Below the pieces are notes generated by a model that saw only the letters and a list, made by a program, of their open reading frames with translations, was not told the DNA's origin and searched no databases. Source: Cherax quadricarinatus (taxonomy: Eukaryota > Arthropoda > Malacostraca > Decapoda > Parastacidae). From it: a stretch of 64,000 nt of DNA. Location of the stretch: positions 46,068,234 through 46,132,233 of the forward strand of contig NC_091298.1 in assembly GCF_038502225.1 (NCBI RefSeq), written 5' to 3'. Of the stretch, positions 37,201-49,900 are shown piece by piece. Every line of letters starts with the position of its first letter. The stretch's first letter is position 1. A program made the position numbers and the translations under genes.

Positions 37201-40200
37201 ACGTGACAGTGGTACAGTAGTTGGGACAGGCAGAGTGGTTCACGTGACAGTGGTACAGTACTTGGGACAGGCAGAGTGGTTCACGTGACAGTGGTACAGT
37301 ACTTGGGACAGGCAGAGTGGTTCACGTGACAGTGGTACAGTACTTGGGACAGGCAGAGTGGTTCACGTGACAGTGGTACAGTACTTGGGACAGGCAGAGT
37401 GGTTCACGTGACAGTGGTACAGTACTTGGGACAGGCAGAGTGGTTCACGTGACAGTGGTACAGTACTTGGGACAGGCAGAGTGGTTCACGTGACAGTGGT
37501 ACAGTACTTGGGACAGGCAGAGTGGTTCACGTGACAGTGGTACAGTAGTTGGGACAGGCAGAGTGGTTCACGTGACAGTGGTACAGTACTTGGGACAGGC
37601 AGAGTGGTTCACGTGACAGTGGTACAGTACTTGGGACAGGCAGAGTGGTTCACGTGACAGTGGTACAGTACTTGGGACAGGCAGAGTGGTTTCACAGTGA
37701 CAGTGGTTCACGTACAGTGGTACAGTACTTGGGACAGGCAGAGTGGTTCACGTGACAGTGGTACAGTAGTTGGGACAGGCAGAGTGGTTCACGTGACAGT
37801 GGTACAGTACTTGGGACAGGCAGAGTGGTTCACGTGACAGTGGTACAGTAGTTGGGACAGGCAGAGTGGTTCACGTGACAGTGGTACAGTACTTGGGACA
37901 GGCAGAGTGGTTCACGTGACAGTGGTACAGTAGTTGGGACAGGCAGAGTGGTTCACGTGACAGTGGTACAGTAGTTGGGACAGGCAGAGTGGTTCACGTG
38001 ACAGTGGTACAGTACTTGGGACAGGCAGAGTGGTTCACGTGACAGTGGTACAGTAGTTGGGACAGGCAGAGTGGTTCACGTGACAGTGGTACAGTAGTTG
38101 GGACAGGCAGAGTGGTTCACGTGACAGTGGTACAGTAGTTGGGACAGGCAGAGTGGTTCACGTGACAGTGGTACAGTAGTTGGGACAGGCAGAGTGGTTC
38201 ACGTGACAGTGGTACAGTAGTTGGGACAGGCAGAGTGGTTCACGTGACAGTGGTACAGTAGTTGGGACAGGCAGAGTGGTTCACGTGACAGTGGTACAGT
38301 ACTTGGGACAGGCAGAGTGGTTCACGTGACAGTGGTACAGTAGTTGGGACAGGCAGAGTGGTTCACGTGACAGTGGTACAGTAGTTGGGACAGGCAGAGT
38401 GGTTCACGTGACAGTGGTACAGTAGTTGGGACAGGCAGAGTGGTTCACGTGACAGTGGTACAGTAGTTGGGACAGGCAGAGTGGTTCACGTGACAGTGGT
38501 ACAGTAGTTGGGACAGGCAGAGTGGTTCACGTGACAGTGGTACAGTAGTTGGGACAGGCAGAGTGGTTCACGTGACAGTGGTACAGTAGTTGGGACAGGC
38601 AGAGTGGTTCACGTGACAGTGGTACAGTAGTTGGGACAGGCAGAGTGGTTCACGTGACAGTGGTACAGTAGTTGGGACAGGCAGAGTGGTTCACGTGACA
38701 GTGGTACAGTAGTACTTGGGACAGGCAGAGTGGTTCACGTGACAGTGGTACAGTACTTGGGACAGGCAGAGTGGTTCACGTGACAGTGGTACAGTACTTG
38801 GGACAGGCAGAGTGGTTCACGTGACAGTGGTACAGTACTTGGGACAGGCAGAGTGGTTCACGTGACAGTGGTACAGTACTTGGGACAGGCAGAGTGGTTC
38901 ACGTGACAGTGGTACAGTACTTGGGACAGGCAGAGTGGTTCAGTGGTTCGTGACAGTGGTACAGTACTTGGGACAGGCAGAGTGGTTCACGTGACAGTGG
39001 TACAGTAGTACTTGGGACAGGCAGAGTGGTTCAGGTGACAGTGGTACAGTACTTGGGACAGGCAGTGGTACAGTAGTACTTGGGACAGGCAGAGTGGTTC
39101 ACGTGACAGTGGTACAGTAGTTGGGACAGGCAGAGTGGTTCACGTGACAGTGGTACAGTAGTTGGGACAGGCAGAGTGGTTCACGTGACAGTGGTACAGT
39201 AGTTGGGACAGGCAGAGTGGTTCACGTGACAGTGGTACAGTAGTTGGGACAGGCAGAGTGGTTCACGTGACAGTGGTACAGTAGTTGGGACAGGCAGAGT
39301 GGTTCACGTGACAGTGGTACAGTAGTTGGGACAGGCAGAGTGGTTCACGTGACAGTGGTACAGTAGTTGGGACAGGCAGAGTGGTTCACGTGACAGTGGT
39401 ACAGTAGTTGGGACAGGCAGAGTGGTTCACGTGACAGTGGTACAGTAGTTGGGACAGGCAGAGTGGTTCACGTGACAGTGGTACAGTAGTTGGGACAGGC
39501 AGAGTGGTTCACGTGACAGTGGTACAGTAGTTGGGACAGGCAGAGTGGTTCACGTGACAGTGGTACAGTAGTTGGGACAGGCAGAGTGGTTCACGTGACA
39601 GTGGTACAGTAGTGGTTTGGGACAGGCAGAGTGGTTCACGTGACAGTGGTACAGTAGTTGGGACAGGCAGAGTGGTTCACGTGACAGTGGTACAGTAGTT
39701 GGGACAGGCAGAGTGGTTCACGTGACAGTGGTACAGTAGTTGGGACAGGCAGAGTGGTTCACGTGACAGTGGTACAGTAGTTGGGACAGGCAGAGTGGTT
39801 CACGTGACAGTGGTACAGTAGTTGGGACAGGCAGAGTGGTTCACGTGACAGTGGTACAGTAGTTGGGACAGGCAGAGTGGTTCACGTGACAGTGGTACAG
39901 TAGTTGGGACAGGCAGAGTGGTTCACGTGACAGTGGTACAGTAGTTGGGACAGGCAGAGTGGTTCACGTGACAGTGGTACAGTAGTTGGGACAGGCAGAG
40001 TGGTTCACGTGACAGTGGTACAGTAGTTGGGACAGGCAGAGTGGTTCACGTGACAGTGGTACAGTAGTTGGGACAGGCAGAGTGGTTCACGTGACAGTGG
40101 TACAGTAGTTGGGACAGGCAGAGTGGTTCACGTGACATTGGTACAGTAGTTGGGACAGGCAGAGTGGTTCACGTGACAGTGGTACAGTACTTGGGACAAG

Positions 40201-42082
40201 CAGAGTGGTTCACGTGACAGTGGTACAGTACTTGGGACAGGCAGAGTGGTTCACGTGACAGTGGTACAGTAGTTGGGACAGGCAGAGTGGTTCACGTGAC
40301 AGTGGTACAGTAGTTGGGACAGGCAGAGTGGTTCACGTGACAGTGGTACAGTAGTTGGGACAGGCACAGTGGTTCACGTGTGACACGTGTACAGTAGTTA
40401 GTGGTTCACGTGACAGTGGTACAGTAGTTGGGACAGGCAGAGTGGTTCACGTGACAGTGGTACAGTAGTTGGGACAGGCAGAGTGGTTCACGTGACAGTG
40501 GTACAGTAGTTGGGACAGGCAGAGTGGTTCACGTGACAGTGGTACAGTAGTACTTGGGACAGGCAGAGTGGTTCACGTGACAGTGGTACAGTACTTGGGA
40601 CAGGCAGAGTGGTTCACGTGACAGTGGTACAGTACTTGGGACAGGCAGAGTGGTTCACGTGACAGTGGTACGTTGGGACAGGCAGAGTGGTTCACGTGAC
40701 AGTGGTACAGTAGTTGGGACAGGCAGAGTAGTTCACGTGACAGTGGTACAGTACTTGGGACAGGCAGAGTGGTTCACGTGACAGTGGTACAGTAGTTGGG
40801 ACAGGCAGAGTGGTTCACGTGACAGTGGTACAGTACTTGGGACAGGCAGAGTGGTTCACGTGACAGTGGTACAGTACTTGGGACAGGCAGAGTGGTTCAC
40901 GTGACAGTGGTACAGTACTTGGGACAGGCAGAGTGGTTCACGTGACAGTGGTACAGTACTTGGGACAGGCAGAGTGGTTCACGTGACAGTGGTACAGTAC
41001 TTGGGACAGGCAGAGTGGTTCACGTGACAGTGGTACAGTACTTGGGACAGGCAGAGTGGTTCACGTGACAGTGGTACAGTACTTGGGACAGGCAGAGTGG
41101 TTCACGTGACAGTGGTACAGTACTTGGGACAGGCAGAGTGGTTCACGTGACAGTGGTACAGTACTTGGGACAGGCAGAGTGGTTCACGTGACAGTGGTAC
41201 AGTACTTGGGACAGGCAGAGTGGTTCACGTGACAGTGGTACAGTACTTGGGACAGGCAGAGTGGTTCACGTGACAGTGGTACAGTACTTGGGACAGGCAG
41301 AGTGGTTCACGTGACAGTGGTACAGTACTTGGGACAGGCAGAGTGGTTCACGTGACAGTGGTACAGTACTTGGGACAGGCAGAGTGGTTCACGTGACAGT
41401 GGTACAGTACTTGGGACAGGCAGAGTGGTTCACGTGACAGTGGTACAGTAGTTGGGACAGGCAGAGTGGTTCACGTGACAGTGGTACAGTACTTGGGACA
41501 GGCAGAGTGGTTCACGTGACAGTGGTACAGTAGTTGGGACAGGCAGAGTGGTTCACGTGACAGTGGTACAGTAGTTGGGACAGGCAGAGTGGTTCACGTG
41601 ACAGTGGTACAGTACTTGGGACAGGCAGAGTGGTTCACGTGACAGTGGTACAGTAGTTGGGACAGGCAGAGTGGTTCACGTGACAGTGGTACAGTAGTTG
41701 GGACAGGCAGAGTGGTTCACGTGACAGTGGTACAGTAGTTGGGACAGGCAGAGTGGTTCACGTGACAGTGGTACAGAACTTGGGACAGGCAGAGTGGTTC
41801 ACGTGACAGTGGTACAGTAGTTGGGACAGGCAGAGTGGTTCACGTGACAGTGGTACAGTAGTTGGGACAGGCAGAGTGGTTCACGTGACAGTGGTACAGT
41901 ACTTGGGACAGGCAGAGTGGTTCACGTGACAGTGGTACAGTAGTTGGGACAGGCAGAGTGGTTCACGTGACAGTGGTACAGTAGTTGGGACAGGCAGAGT
42001 GGTTCACGTGACAGTGGTACAGTACTTGGGACAGGCAGAGTGGTTCACGTGACAGTGGTACAGTAGTTGGGACAGGCAGAGT
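28204..42082. repeat. 41-bp minisatellite array with a CACGTG E-box in most units
   Basis: About 338 copies of a 41-bp unit with core TTCACGTGACAGTGGTACAG, followed by TA(G/C)TTGGGACAGGCAGAGTGG. Most units hold the palindrome TCACGTGA; many others read CAGGTG, still of CANNTG type, and a few CAAGTG or CACCTG. Binary variants (CACGTG/CAGGTG and AGTTGG/ACTTGG) form long ordered blocks. Rare variants between 30661 and 32311 recur exactly 2747 bp later (67 x 41). The stretch 35310-36430 is nearly uniform. Rearranged units lie near 36103, 37690, 38712, 38941, 39004, 39065, 39612, 40378, 40550 and 40671. No open frame is sustained and no gene is present in these 14 kb. Confidence 0.98.
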
Positions 42083-42121
42083 TAATTTTATTGTTTATTA
42101 TTATTAACACTACCGTTTTTT

Positions 42122-42162
<41 letters not shown>

Positions 42163-42175
42163 TGTGGTTCTGGGA
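42083..42175. repeat. AT-rich spacer with (ATT)n microsatellite
   Basis: About 90 bases separate the 41-bp and 23-bp arrays: TTAATTTTATTGTTTATT, a run of T, then roughly eleven ATT units ending near 42159. ATT runs are typical tails of decapod dispersed repeats, but no element body is attached here. Confidence 0.85.
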
Positions 42176-43985
42176 AGAGTGAGAGTGAGAGGTGAAGGTC
42201 TGGTCCAGTGAGAGGTGAAGGTCTGGTCCAGTGAGAGGTGAAGGTCTGGTCCAGTGAGAGGTGAAGGTCTGGTCCAGTGAGAGGTGAAGGTCTGGTCCAG
42301 TGAGAGGTGAAGGTCTGGTCCAGTGAGAGTTGAAGGTCTGGTCCAGTGAGAGGTGAAGGTCTGGTCCAGTGAGAGGTGAAGGTCTGGTCCAGTGAGAGGT
42401 GAAGGTCTGGTCCAGTGAGAGGTGAAGGTCTGGTCCAGTGAGAGGTGAAGGTCTGGTCCAGTGAGAGGTGAAGGTCTGGTCCAGTGAGAGGTGAAGGTCT
42501 GGTCCAGTGAGAGGTGAAGGTCTGGTCCAGTGAGAGGTGAAGGTCTGGTCCAGTGAGAGGTGAAGGTCTGGTCCAGTGAGAGGTGAAGGTCTGGTCCAGT
42601 GAGAGGTGAAGGTCTGGTCCAGTGAGAGGTGAAGGTCTGGTCCAGAGAGAGGTGAAGGTCTGGTCCAGTGAGAGGTGAAGGTCTGGTCCAGTGAGAGGTG
42701 AAGGTCTGGTCCAGTGAGAGGTGAAGGTCTGGTCCAGTGAGAGGTGAAGGTCTGGTCCAGTGAGAGGTGAAGGTCTGGTCCAGAGAGAGGTGAAGGTCTC
42801 GTCCAGTGAGAGGTGAAGGTCTGGTCCAGTGAGAGGTGAAGGTCTGGTCCAGTGAGAGGTGAAGGTCTGGTCCAGTGAGATGTGAAGGTCTGGTCCAGTG
42901 AGAGGTGAAGGTCTGGTCCAGTGAGAGGTGAAGGTCTGATCCAGTGAGAGGTGAAGGTCTGGTCCAGTGAGAGGTGAAGGTCTGGTCCAGTGAGAGGTGA
43001 AGGTCTGGTCCAGTGAGAGGTGAAGGTCTGGTCCAGTGAGAGGTGAAGGTCTGGTCCAGTGAGAGGTCTGGTCCAGTGAGAGGTGAAGGTCTGGTCCAGT
43101 GAGAGGTGAAGGTCTGGTCCAGTGAGAGGTGAAGGTCTGGTCCAGTGAGAGGTGAAGGTCTGGTCCTGAAGGTCTGGTCCAGTGAGAGGTGAAGGTCTGG
43201 TCCAGTGAGAGGTGAAGGTCTGGTCCGGTGAGAGGTGAAGGTCTGGTCCAGTGAGAGTTGAAGGTCTGGTCCAGTGAGAGGTGAAGGTCTGGTCCAGTGA
43301 GAGTTGAAGGTCTGGTCCAGTGAGAGTTGAAGGTCTGGTCCAGTGAGAGGTGAAGGTCTGGTCCAGTGAGAGTTGAAGGTCTGGTCCAGTGAGAGTTGAA
43401 GGTCTGGTCCAGTGAGAGGTGAAGGTCTGGTCCAGTGAGAGTTGAAGGTCTGATCCAGTGAGAGTTGAAGGTCTGATCCAGTGAGAGTTGAAGGTCTGAT
43501 CCAGTGAGAGTTGAAGGTCTGGTCCAGTGAGAGTTGAAGGTCTGATCCAGTGAGAGTTGAAGGTCTGATCCAGTGAGAGTTGAAGGTCTGATCCAGTGAG
43601 AGGTGAAGGTCTGATCCAGTGAGAGTTGAAGGTCTGATCCAGTGAGAGTTGAAGGTCTGATCCAGTGAGAGTTGAAGGTCTGATCCAGTGAGAGTTGAAG
43701 GTCTGATCCAGTGAGAGTTGAAGGTCTGATCCAGTGAGAGTTGAAGGTCTGATCCAGTGAGAGTTGAAGGTCTGATCCAGTGAGAGTTGAAGGTCTGATC
43801 CAGTGAGAGGTGAAGGTCTGATCCAGTGAGAGTTGAAGGTCTGATCCAGTGAGAGTTGAAGGTCTGATCCAGTGAGAGTTGAAGGTCTGATCCAGTGAGA
43901 GTTGAAGGTCTGATCCAGTGAGAGTTGAAGGTCTGATCCAGTGAGAGGTGAAGGTCTGATCCAGTGAGAGTTGAAGGTCTGATCC
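42176..43985. repeat. 23-bp minisatellite array (GGTCC, then GATCC form)
   Basis: About 78 copies of a 23-bp unit with core GGTGAAGGTCTGGTCCAGTG followed by AGA. From 42176 to about 43440 units read CTGGTCC. From about 43445 they read CTGATCC with GAGAGTTGAAG, and the change takes only a few units. Plus-strand units are rich in purines. Stops are absent in all three minus frames. Confidence 0.95.
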
Positions 43986-46900
43986 AGTGAGAGTGAGAGG
44001 TGAAGGTCTGATCCAGTGAGAGTGAGAGTTGAAGGTCTGATCCAGTGAGAGTGAGAGGTGAAGGTCTGATCCAGTGAGAGTGAGAGGTGAAGGTCTGATC
44101 CAGTGAGAGTGAGAGGTGAAGGTCTGATCCAGTGAGAGTGAGAGGTGAAGGTCTGATCCAGTGAGAGTGAGAGGTGAAGGTCTGATCCAGTGAGAGTGAG
44201 AGGTGAAGGTCTGATCCAGTGAGAGTGAGAGAGGAAGGTCTGATCCAGTGAGAGTGAGAGGAGAAGGTCTGATCCAGTGAGAGTGAGAGGTGAAGGTCTG
44301 ATCCAGTGAGAGTGAGAGGTGAAGGTCTGATCCAGTGAGAGTGAGAGGTGAAGGTCTGATCCAGTGAGAGTGAGAGGTGAAGGTCTGATCCAGTGAGAGT
44401 GAGAGGTGAAGGTCTGATCCAGTGAGAGTGAAAGGTGAAGGTCTGATCCAGTGAGAGTGAGAGTTGAAGGTATGATCCAGTGAGAGTGAAAGGTGAAGGT
44501 CTGATCCAGTGAGAGGTGAAGGTCTGATCCAGTGAGAGTGAGAGTTGAAGGTCTGAGAGGTGAAGGTCTGATCCAGTGAGACTGAGAGGTGAAGGTCTGA
44601 TCCAGTGAGAGTGAGAGATGAAGATCTGATCCAGTGAGAATGAGAGGTGAAGGTCTGATCCAGTGAGAGTGAGAGGTGAAGGTCTGAGAGAGTGAAGGTC
44701 TGATCCAGTGAGAGTGAGAGGTGAAGGTCTGATCCAGTGAGAGTGAGAGGTGAAGGTCTGATCCAGTGAGAGTGAGAGGTGAAGGTCTGATCCAGTGAGA
44801 GTGAGAGGTGAAGGTCTGATCCAGTGAGAGTGAGAGGTGAAGGTCTGATCCAGTGAGAGTGAGAGTGAAGGTCTGAGTGAGAGGTGAAGGTCTGATCCAG
44901 TGAGAGTGAGAGGTGAAGGTCTGATCCAGTGAGAGTGAGAGGTGAAGGTCTGATCCAGTGAGAGGTGAAGGTCTGATCCAGTGAGAGTGAGAGGTGAAGG
45001 TCTGATCCAGTGAAGGTCTGATCCAGTGAGAGTGAGAGGTGAAGGTCTGATCCAGGGAGAGTGAGAGGTGAAGGTCTGATCCAGTGAGAGTGAAGGTCTG
45101 ATCCAGTGAGAGTGAGAGGTGAAGGTCTGATCCAGTGAGAGTGAGTGGTGAAGGTCTGATCCAGTGAAGAGGTGAAGTGAGAGGTGAAGGTCTGATCCAG
45201 TGAGAGGTCTTGAAGGTCTGATCCAGTGAGAGGTGAAGGTCTGAGAGAGTGAAGGTCTGATCCAGTGAGAGTGAGAGAGTGAGAGTTGAAAGTCTGATCC
45301 AGTGAGAGTGAGAGTTGAAGGTCTGATCCAGTGAGAGTGAGAGGTGAAGGTCTGATCCAGTGAGAGTGAGAGGTGAAGGTCTGATCTGAAGGTCTGATCC
45401 AGTGAGAGTGAGGTGAAGGTCTGATCCAGTGAGAGTGAAGGTCTGATCCAGTGAGAGTGAGAGGTGAAGGTCTGATCCAGTGAGAGTGAGAGGTGAAGGT
45501 CTGAGAGGTGAAGTGAGTGAAGGTCTGATCCAGTGGGAGTGAGAGGTGAAGGTCTGATCCAGTGAGAGTGAGAGGTGAAGGTCTGATCCAGTGAGAGTGA
45601 GAGGTGAAGGTCTGATCCAGTGAGAGTGAGAGGTGAAGGTCTGATCCAGTGAGAGTGAGAGGTGAAGGTCTGATCCAGTGAGAGTGAGAGGTGAAGGTCT
45701 GATCCAGTGAGAGTGAGAGGTGAAGGTCTGATCCAGTGAGAGTGAGAGGTGAAGGTCTGATCCAGTGAGAGTGAGAGGTGAAGGTCTGATCCAGTGAGAG
45801 TGAGAGGTGAAGGTCTGATCCAGTGAGAGTGAGAGGTGAAGGTCTGATCCAGTGAGAGTGAGAGGTGAAGGTCTGACCCAGTGAGAGTGAGAGGTTAAGG
45901 TCTGATCCAGTGAGAATGAGAGGTGAAGGTCTGAACCAGTGAGAGTGAGAGGTGAAGGTCTGATCCAGTGAGAGGTCTGAGTGAGAGTGAAGGCCTGATC
46001 CAGTGAAAGTGAGAGGTGAAGGTCTGATCCAGTGAGAGTGAGAGGTGAAGGTCTGATCCAGTGAGAGTGAGAGTTGAAGTGAGAGTGAGAGGTGAAGGTC
46101 TGATCCAGTGAGAGAGTGAGAGAGTGAAGGTCTGATCCAGTGAGTGAGAGGTGAAGGTCTGATCCAGTGAGAGTGAGGTGAAGGTCTGAGGTGAAGGTCT
46201 GATCCAGTGAAGGTCTGATCCAGTGAGAGTGAGAGTTGAAGGTCTGGTCCAGTGAGAGTGAGAGTTGAAGGTCTGGTCCAGTGAGAGTTGAAGGTCTGGT
46301 CCAGTGAGAGTGAGAGTTGAAGGTCTGGTCCAGTGAGAGGTGAAGGTCTGAGAGAGGAAGGTCTGATCCAGTGAGAGTGAGAGGAGAAGGTCTGATCCAG
46401 TGAGAGTGAGAGGTGAAGGTCTGATCCAGTGAGAGTGAGAGAGGAAGGTCTGATCCAGTGAGAGTGAGAGGAGAAGGTCTGATCCAGTGAGAGTGAGAGG
46501 TGAAGGTCTGATCCAGTGAGAGTGAGAGGTGAAGGTCTGATCCAGTGAGAGTGAGAGGTGAAGGTCTGATCCAGTGAGAGTGAGAGGTGAAGGTCTGATC
46601 CAGTGAGAGTGAGAGGTGAAGGTCTGATCCAGTGAGAGTGAGAGGTGAAGGTCTGATCCAGTGAGAGTGAGAGGTGAAGGTCTGATCCAGTGAGAGTGAG
46701 AGGTGAAGGTCTGATCCAGTGAGAGTGAGAGGTGAAGGTCTGATCCAGTGAGAGTGAGAGAGGAAGGTCTGATCCAGTGAGAGTGAGAGGAGAAGGTCTG
46801 ATCCAGTGAGAGTGAGAGGTGAAGGTCTGATCCAGTGAGAGTGAGAGGTGAAGGTCTGATCCAGTGAGAGTGAGAGGTGAAGGTCTGATCCAGTGAGAGT

Positions 46901-49900
46901 GAGAGGTGAAGGTCTGATCCAGTGAGAGTGAGAGGTGAAGGTCTGATCCAGTGAGAGTGAGAGGTGAAGGTCTGATCCAGTGAGAGTGAGAGGTGAAGGT
47001 CTGATCCAGTGAGAGTGAGAGGTGAAGGTCTGATCCAGTGAGAGTGAGAGGTGAAGGTCTGATCCAGTGAGAGTGAGAGGTGAAGGTCTGATCCAGTGAG
47101 AGTGAGAGGTGAAGGTCTGATCCAGTGAGAGTGAGAGGTGAAGGTCTGATCCAGTGAGAGTGAGAGGTGAAGGTCTGATCCAGTGAGAGTGAGAGGTGAA
47201 GGTCTGATCCAGTGAGAGTGAGAGGTGAAGGTCTGATCCAGTGAGAGTGAGAGGTGAAGGTCTGATCCAGTGAGAGTGAGAGGTGAAGGTCTGATCCAGT
47301 GAGAGTGAGAGGTGAAGGTCTGATCCAGTGAGAGTGAGAGGTGAAGGTCTGATCCAGTGAGAGTGAGAGGTGAAGGTCTGATCCAGTGAGAGTGAGAGGT
47401 GAAGGTCTGATCCAGTGAGAGTGAGAGGTGAAGGTCTGATCCAGTGAGAGTGAGAGGTGAAGGTCTGATCCAGTGAGAGTGAGAGGTGAAGGTCTGATCC
47501 AGTGAGAGTGAGAGGTGAAGGTCTGATCCAGTGAGAGTGAGAGGTGAAGGTCTGATCCAGTGAGAGTGAGAGGTGAAGGTCTGATCCAGTGAGAGTGAGA
47601 GGTGAAGGTCTGATCCAGTGGGAGTGAAAGGTGAAGGTCTGATCCAGTGAGAGTGAGAGGTGAAGGTCTGATCCAGTGAGAGTGAGAGGTGAAGGTCTGA
47701 TCCAGTGAGAGTGAGAGGTGAAGGTCTGATCCAGTGAGAGTGAGAGGTGAAGGTCTGATCCAGTGAGAGTGAGAGGTGAAGGTCTGATCCAGTGAGAATG
47801 AGAGAGGAAGGTCTGATCCAGTGAGAGTGAGAGGTGAAGGTCTGATCCAGTGAGAGTGAGAGGTGAAGGTCTGATCCAGTGAGAGTGAGAGGTGAAGGTC
47901 TGATCCAGTGAGAGTGAGAGGTGAAGGTCTGATCCAGTGAGAGTGAGAGGTGAAGGTCTGATCCAGTGAGAGTGAGAGGTGAAGGTCTGATCCAGTGAGA
48001 GTGAGAGGTGAAGGTCTGATCCAGTGAGAGTGAGAGGTGAAGGTCTGATCCAGTGAGAGTGAGAGGTGAAGGTCTGATCCAGTGAGAGTGAGAGGTGAAG
48101 GTCTGATCCAGTGAGAGTGAGAGGTGAAGGTCTGATCCAGTGAGAGTGAGAGGTGAAGGTCTGATCCAGTGAGAGTGAGAGGTGAAGGTCTGATCCAGTG
48201 GGAGTGAAACTTGAAGGTCTGATCCAATGAGTGAGAGTGAAGGTCTGATCCAGTGAGAGTGAGAGGTGAAGGTCTGATCCAGTGAGAGTGAGTGGTGAAG
48301 GTCTGATCCAGTGAGAGTGAGAGGTGAAGTCTGATCCTGGTCTGATCCAGTGAGAGTGAGAGGTGAAGGTCTGATCCAGTGAGAGTGAGAGGTGAAGGTC
48401 TGATCCAGTGAGAGTGAGAGGTGAAGGTCTGATCCAGTGAGAGTGAGAGGTGAAGGTCTGATCCAGTGAGAGTGAGAGGTGAAGGTCTGATCCAGTGAGA
48501 GTGAGAGGTGAAGGTCTGATCCAGTGAGAGTGAGAGAGGAAGGTCTGATCCAGTGAGAGTGAGAGGAGAAGGTCTGATCCAGTGAGAGTGAGAGGTGAAG
48601 GTCTGATCCAGTGAGAGTGAGAGGTGAAGGTCTGATCCAGTGAGAGTGAGAGGTGAAGGTCTGATCCAGTGTGAAGGTCTTATCCAGTGAGAGTGAGAGG
48701 TGAAGGTCTGATCCAGTGAGAGTGAGAGGTGAAGGTCTGATCCAGTGAGAGTGAGAGGTGAAGGTCTGATCCAGTGAGAGTGAGAGGTGAAGGTCTGATC
48801 CAGTGAGAGTGAGAGGTGAAGGTCTGATCCAGTGAGAGTGAGAGGTGAAGGTCTGATCCAGTGAGAGAGAGAGGTGAAGGTCTGATCCAGTGAGAGTGAG
48901 AGTTGAAGGTCTGATCCAGTGAGTGAGAGGTGAAGGTCTGATCCAGTGAAGGTCTGATCCAGTGAGAGGTGAAGGTCTGATCCAATGAGAGTGAGAGGTG
49001 AAGGTCTGATCCAGTGAGAGGTGAAGGTCTGATCCAGTGAGAGGTGAAGGTCTGATCCAGTGAGAGTGAGAGTTGAAGGTCTGGTCCAATGAGAGGTGAA
49101 GGTCTGAACCAGTGAGAGTGAGAGTTGAAGGTCTGATCCAGTGAGAGTGAGAGGTGAAGGTCTGATCCAATGAGAGTGAGAGTTGAAGGTCTGATCCAGT
49201 GAAGGTCTGATCCAGTGAGTGGTGAAGGTCTGATCCAGTGAGAGTGAGAGGTGAAGGTCTGATAGAGTGAGAGTGAGAGTGAGAGGTGAAGGTCTGATCC
49301 AGTGGGAGTGAGAGGTGAAGGTCTGATCCAGTGAGAGTGAGAGGTGAAGGTCTGATTCAGTGAGAATGAGAGGTGAAGGTCTGATCCAGTGAGAGTGAAG
49401 GTCTGATCCAGTGAGAGTGAGAGGTGAAGGTCTGATCCAGTGAGAGTGAGAGTGAAGGTCTGATCCAGTGAGAGTGAGAGGTGAAGGTCTCATCCAGTGA
49501 GAGTGAGAGGTGAAGGTCTGATCCAGTGAGGTGAAGGTCTGATCCAGTGAGAGTGAGAGGAGAAGGTCTGATCCAGTGAGAGTGAGAGGTGAAGGTCTGA
49601 TCCAGTGAGAGTGAGAGGTGAAGGTCTGATCCAGTGGGAGTGAGAGGTGAAGGTCTGATCCAGTGAGAGTGAGAGGTGAAGGTCTGATCCAGTGAGAGTG
49701 AGAGGTGAAGGTCTGATCCAGTGAGAGTGAGAGGTGAAGGTCTGATCCAGTGAGAGTGAGATGTGAAGGTCTGATCAAGTGAGATTGAGAGGTGAAGGTC
49801 TGATCCAGTAAGAGGTGATGGTCTGATCCAGTTAGAGGTGAAGGTCTGATCCAGTGAGAGTGAGAGGTGAAGGTCTGATCCAGTGAGAGTGAGAGTTGAA

